A DNA stretch of 8,566 nt from Saprospiraceae bacterium (GTDB lineage Bacteria; Bacteroidota; Bacteroidia; Chitinophagales; Saprospiraceae), in the NCBI GenBank assembly GCA_025455635.1, contig JALOMF010000156.1, positions 1 to 8,566 on the forward strand. Direction: 5' to 3'. Below the pieces are notes generated by a model. That model was not told the DNA's origin and ran no database searches. It saw only the letters and a program-made list of their open reading frames with translations. The position numbers and the translations under genes were made by a program. Shown piece by piece: positions 6,289 through 8,566 of the stretch. The number at the start of each line of letters is the position of its first letter. Position 1 is the stretch's first letter.

Positions 6289-6936
6289 CTATTCAATATT
6301 GTACCTCATCAAACGGCCTTCCAAGTAATCTGGACTGTGATAGAATGACGTTCTTTGCCTAACTAAACCTACACCTTTGGCATATTCCAATGGGTATGTA
6401 CGTACCCCATGTTCATAATCTGGTTCCAAAGAGGTTAAGTATAAAATAGATTGGAGGCAGTCATCGAAAGTGCCGGCTGGCACAGTGACGTTGCTTGTGT
6501 TCGCTGCCATTTTGTATTCCCTCCAAAACAAAGGGGCAACTTCAGTTGAAAAAGTATCAACTCCCAAAACTTCGGTTTCCAGGGTTGTAGAAAATAGTGG
6601 CGCACCGCCATTTTCATCCACCAAAAACCCGCTGGAATCACGGTAAAAATAAGTAATTGGCGTTTTAATATAGGTGCCCTCTACCTTGGCGTAGGTAATG
6701 CCGTTGATAATGGAATCGCCTGACACATAAATGGAGTCAAGATATGAAGCCCATATTTCAGCATTCCCCTGCGAATCAATTTTATACCATTGGTAAATCC
6801 AATAACTGCCCTGCGTGAGCGGAAAATAGTCCGTGGCAGCAATGGGCAATGGGTTGGAGGTCGTGTCGTCGTCCTTGTCCTTGCAAGCAAATGCAAAGAC
6901 GGTAAATGCCAAAAACAGGAAGGCTAGGTTTTTCAT
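6289..6936 (-). CDS. Lipoprotein of unknown function, possibly surface-exposed
   Basis: A 215-residue lipoprotein: hydrophobic signal (1-17) with lipobox A-F-A-C, so Cys18 is the lipidation site. The mature N-terminus is CKDKDDDTTSN; a lysine followed by acidic residues just after the lipid cysteine is the type of export tag that sends Bacteroidota lipoproteins to the cell surface. The body is beta-rich with many aromatics (FPLTQGSYWIYQWYKID) and ends with two motifs I associate with a recurrent Bacteroidota lipoprotein type: VPAGTFDDC (152-160) and YAKGVGLVR (185-193). No catalytic residues are evident. The coding sequence looks visibly more AT-rich than the flanking GMC and DUF1003 genes, which may reflect a different origin. 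The ATG at 6936 directly precedes the basic residue of the signal peptide. No strong promoter was identified in the 81 bp it shares with the divergent DUF1003 gene. Confidence 0.8.
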   Translation of the reverse strand: MKNLAFLFLAFTVFAFACKDKDDDTTSNPLPIAATDYFPLTQGSYWIYQWYKIDSQGNAEIWASYLDSIYVSGDSIINGITYAKVEGTYIKTPITYFYRDSSGFLVDENGGAPLFSTTLETEVLGVDTFSTEVAPLFWREYKMAANTSNVTVPAGTFDDCLQSILYLTSLEPDYEHGVRTYPLEYAKGVGLVRQRTSFYHSPDYLEGRLMRYNIE

Positions 6937-6960
6937 TTTGAAACTTAATTTGGTAAACGA

Positions 6961-6993
6961 TTCGGCATAAACGACCTACTGTTTCTACTTTTG
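6961..6993 (+). promoter_or_regulatory. Bacteroidota-type promoter of the DUF1003 gene
   Basis: TACTTTTG at 6986-6993 matches the -7 element TAnnTTTG exactly. A weak -33 element TTCG (6961-6964) lies 21 nt upstream. Transcription would start near 7000, about 18 nt before the ATG at 7018. This overlaps an in-frame TTG at 6991 and so supports 7018 as the true start. Confidence 0.55.
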
Positions 6994-7017
6994 TTTAAAA
7001 TCAAAAAATTAATATCC

Positions 7018-7569
7018 ATGAAAGCTACCACTGCCTTCCCGCACCAGTACCTCGAAAAAATGCTCCACACCGAAGACCAGCACCTGCGAAAGCTGCATGG
7101 CTTGGTTTCCGATGCCTTGAAAGAAGAAGAATTAATCGTAAAAAACCTAATGGACAACACCAAGGAGCAGTCCACCACCGGGCAGCGCATCGCCGACCAA
7201 GTGGCGAGCTTCGGCGGTAGCTGGACTTTCATCATCAGCTTCGGTGTGGTGCTGGCGGTCTGGATTGGTGCCAATGTGGTCATGGCCACCAAGGCATTCG
7301 ACCCGTACCCGTTCATCCTGCTGAACTTGGTGCTGTCCACCATCGCTGCCCTGCAAGCCCCAGTCATCATGATGTCGCAGAACCGCAAGGAGGAGAAAGA
7401 CCGCAAGCGCTCGGAAAACGATTACATCATCAACCTGAAAGCCGAAATCGAAATCCGCAACCTGCACCAGAAAATCAACCTGCTGATGGAGGAGCAGTTC
7501 CAAACCCTGCTCGATGTGCAGAAATACCAAGTGGAATTGCTGGAGGAGATTGCCGGAAAGAAGAAATAA
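7018..7569 (+). CDS. DUF1003 family inner-membrane protein
   Basis: A 183-residue protein with the standard DUF1003 layout: a hydrophilic N-terminal helix region (1-62), SFGGSWTFIISFG leading into membrane helix 1 (about 69-89), the FDPYPFILLNLVLS motif starting helix 2 (about 98-118), then the conserved basic-acidic segment QNRKEEKDRKRSENDYIINL, and a coiled-coil C-terminus (about 130-180, rich in heptad Leu/Ile). Length is in the usual range for the family. The function of DUF1003 proteins is not established; both termini are predicted to be cytosolic. The ATG at 7018 is chosen over a TTG at 6991 because that TTG lies in the -7 element. The gene is divergent from the lipoprotein gene and its TAA (7567-7569) is immediately followed by the stop of the convergent membrane-protein gene. 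Confidence 0.92.
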   Translation: MKATTAFPHQYLEKMLHTEDQHLRKLHGLVSDALKEEELIVKNLMDNTKEQSTTGQRIADQVASFGGSWTFIISFGVVLAVWIGANVVMATKAFDPYPFILLNLVLSTIAALQAPVIMMSQNRKEEKDRKRSENDYIINLKAEIEIRNLHQKINLLMEEQFQTLLDVQKYQVELLEEIAGKKK

Positions 7570-8566
7570 CTACTCCGAATAATACAGCCGCTCCTCCGGC
7601 ACTACCCGCCAAATCTGTAGCAATTGCACGTTCAGCCGGGAGTCATCCGGCTGGGCCATTTTCTCCTTCCAGCCAAGCACAGGGCAGTCGCTGTCGAGTT
7701 TTACCACTTTTGAAGGGGTTCGGGCAATGGTTTCCAGCGCCGCTTTTTCGCAGTCGTTGTTGCGGAAATCGGGGAGGTCGGCGGTGCTGACGGCCACCGA
7801 GAGCAGGCCGATGCCCACGGCGTACCACCTGCGGTGCGCCCAATCGTTGCGGAGCAAAACCAGCGTGGATTTGGCGTAAAAAAACACTAAGCTCAGTGTC
7901 ACGGGCAGGATAGTGTCGTGCCGCACAATAAGCGCCCGGTAGTTCCGATAGCCGCCCAGTGGCAACAGCAGCAGGTAGGCGACGATGAAAACGGCCACCC
8001 ATTTGCCCACCACCACTACTTGCCGGGCCTGGTCGGTGGTGCCGTATTTGCGCAGCAGCAACCAATTGGCGACGATGCCCAAACTCAGCAGCGGGAAGCC
8101 CAGTTTTTGTGTGAAAATGGAGGTGACGCCCTTGAGCAGGGCAGGGTAGCGGTCAAGTAGGGCTATGGCCCGCTGTTGAAACTGCCCACGTAGAGCGACC
8201 ACAGCGATACCAGCGTCATCAACGAAAAATAGAAAAGCAGCGCTCCCGGCAAGTCGCCGAGGGCTTTGGCGGCCCTGCGGGCAATGGGCTGGCGGGGCAG
8301 TCCCCGATATTTTACCCAAAAAAGACAAAGCAAGGCCACCGGGCAAACGAGCAGCGACACCGCTGGCACCAGCGGCCCGCTCAGGGGGAGTGCCACGGCC
8401 ATCGGGAGGAGCCAAACGTGCTGCCACCAGCTAGGCCGCACGGCTGCATCCCGATAGAAAGGGAGGAAGTACCCCAGCAGCAGGGCCAGCGGCAGCGGGT
8501 AGAAAAATGTGTAGGTGATGGATTTTTCGAGGATGCCCATCTGGAGGTTGTAGCCCACGGCCTGGA
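7570..8566 (-). CDS. Polytopic membrane protein, 5' partial and frameshifted
   Basis: The minus strand encodes a hydrophobic protein in two frames that join near 8175. The upstream part (8566 down to about 8176) stays open to the window edge and holds segments such as FFYPLPLALLLGYFLPF, VWLLPMAVALPLSGPLV and GALLFYFSLMTLVSLWSLYVG. The downstream part continues in the other frame with ALLDRYPALLKGVTSIF, LGFPLLSLGIVANWLLLRK, VAVFIVAYLLLLPLGGYR, TILPVTLSLVFFYAKSTLVLL and WYAVGIGLLSVAV. It ends with a soluble tail of about 65 residues containing two cysteines (NNDCEKAALE, SDCPVLGW). About 330 residues and at least seven membrane helices lie within the window; the start is outside. Many-helix proteins with a short soluble tail include GT-C-type glycosyltransferases, but no family motif is recognised and the function is unknown. 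One added base near 8175 restores a single frame (SFNQRAIALL), so it is either a recent pseudogene or a sequencing error. Confidence 0.7.

Noticed and set aside
6991..7017. TTG start for the DUF1003 gene
   Set aside because: The TTG is part of the TACTTTTG promoter element, so it would not be in the transcript; the ATG at 7018 fits the family.
7570..8427. Independent 285-codon protein starting at 8427
   Set aside because: Its first 80 or so codons (Pro/Arg/Ala-rich) are an out-of-frame shadow of the upstream hydrophobic frame; only the part after about 8175 looks genuine.

Overview
The window looks like a chromosomal segment of a moderately GC-rich member of the Bacteroidota, possibly Saprospiria- or Cytophagia-like. 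The reasons are: two close matches to the Bacteroidota promoter -7 element TAnnTTTG, little sign of Shine-Dalgarno sequences, lipoproteins with a C-K-D/D-rich N-terminus, a GMC oxidoreductase of the type common in this phylum, and an anti-sigma-like gene followed by a beta-repeat protein gene. No tRNA, rRNA, intact mobile element or CRISPR array was seen.

Layout. Positions 1-102 hold two copies of a 51-bp extragenic repeat that can fold into two hairpins per unit. Positions 178-2218 (+) are a two-gene overlapping operon: a single-pass membrane protein with an anti-sigma-like layout, then an exported protein built of 35-36-residue beta repeats. A small exported protein of unknown function (2215-2709, -) converges on it, and the two stop codons share bases. 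An outer-membrane beta-barrel-like protein (2874-3536, +) ends in a strong intrinsic terminator.

Positions 3622-3870 are a genomic scar. A 109-bp copy of the promoter and first 20 codons of the GMC oxidoreductase lies about 0.8 kb upstream of the intact gene, cut off abruptly and followed by what may be the tail of another lost gene. A cysteine-containing lipoprotein (3871-4356, -) is divergent from the intact GMC oxidoreductase (4462-6189, +), which has a clear Bacteroidota promoter. A shared bidirectional terminator separates the GMC gene from a second lipoprotein (6289-6936, -), which may be surface-exposed. A DUF1003 inner-membrane protein (7018-7569, +) follows. Its stop codon abuts that of a polytopic membrane protein (7570 to beyond 8566, -) that carries an apparent single-base frameshift near 8175 and runs off the window.

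How the genes fit together: most products act in the cell envelope, but apart from the 178-2218 operon they do not form one evident pathway. No convincing new multi-gene system is visible. The points most worth a second look are the decapitated GMC paralog with its decayed promoter, the beta-repeat protein of the anti-sigma-like operon, the structured tandem repeat and the frameshifted membrane protein.
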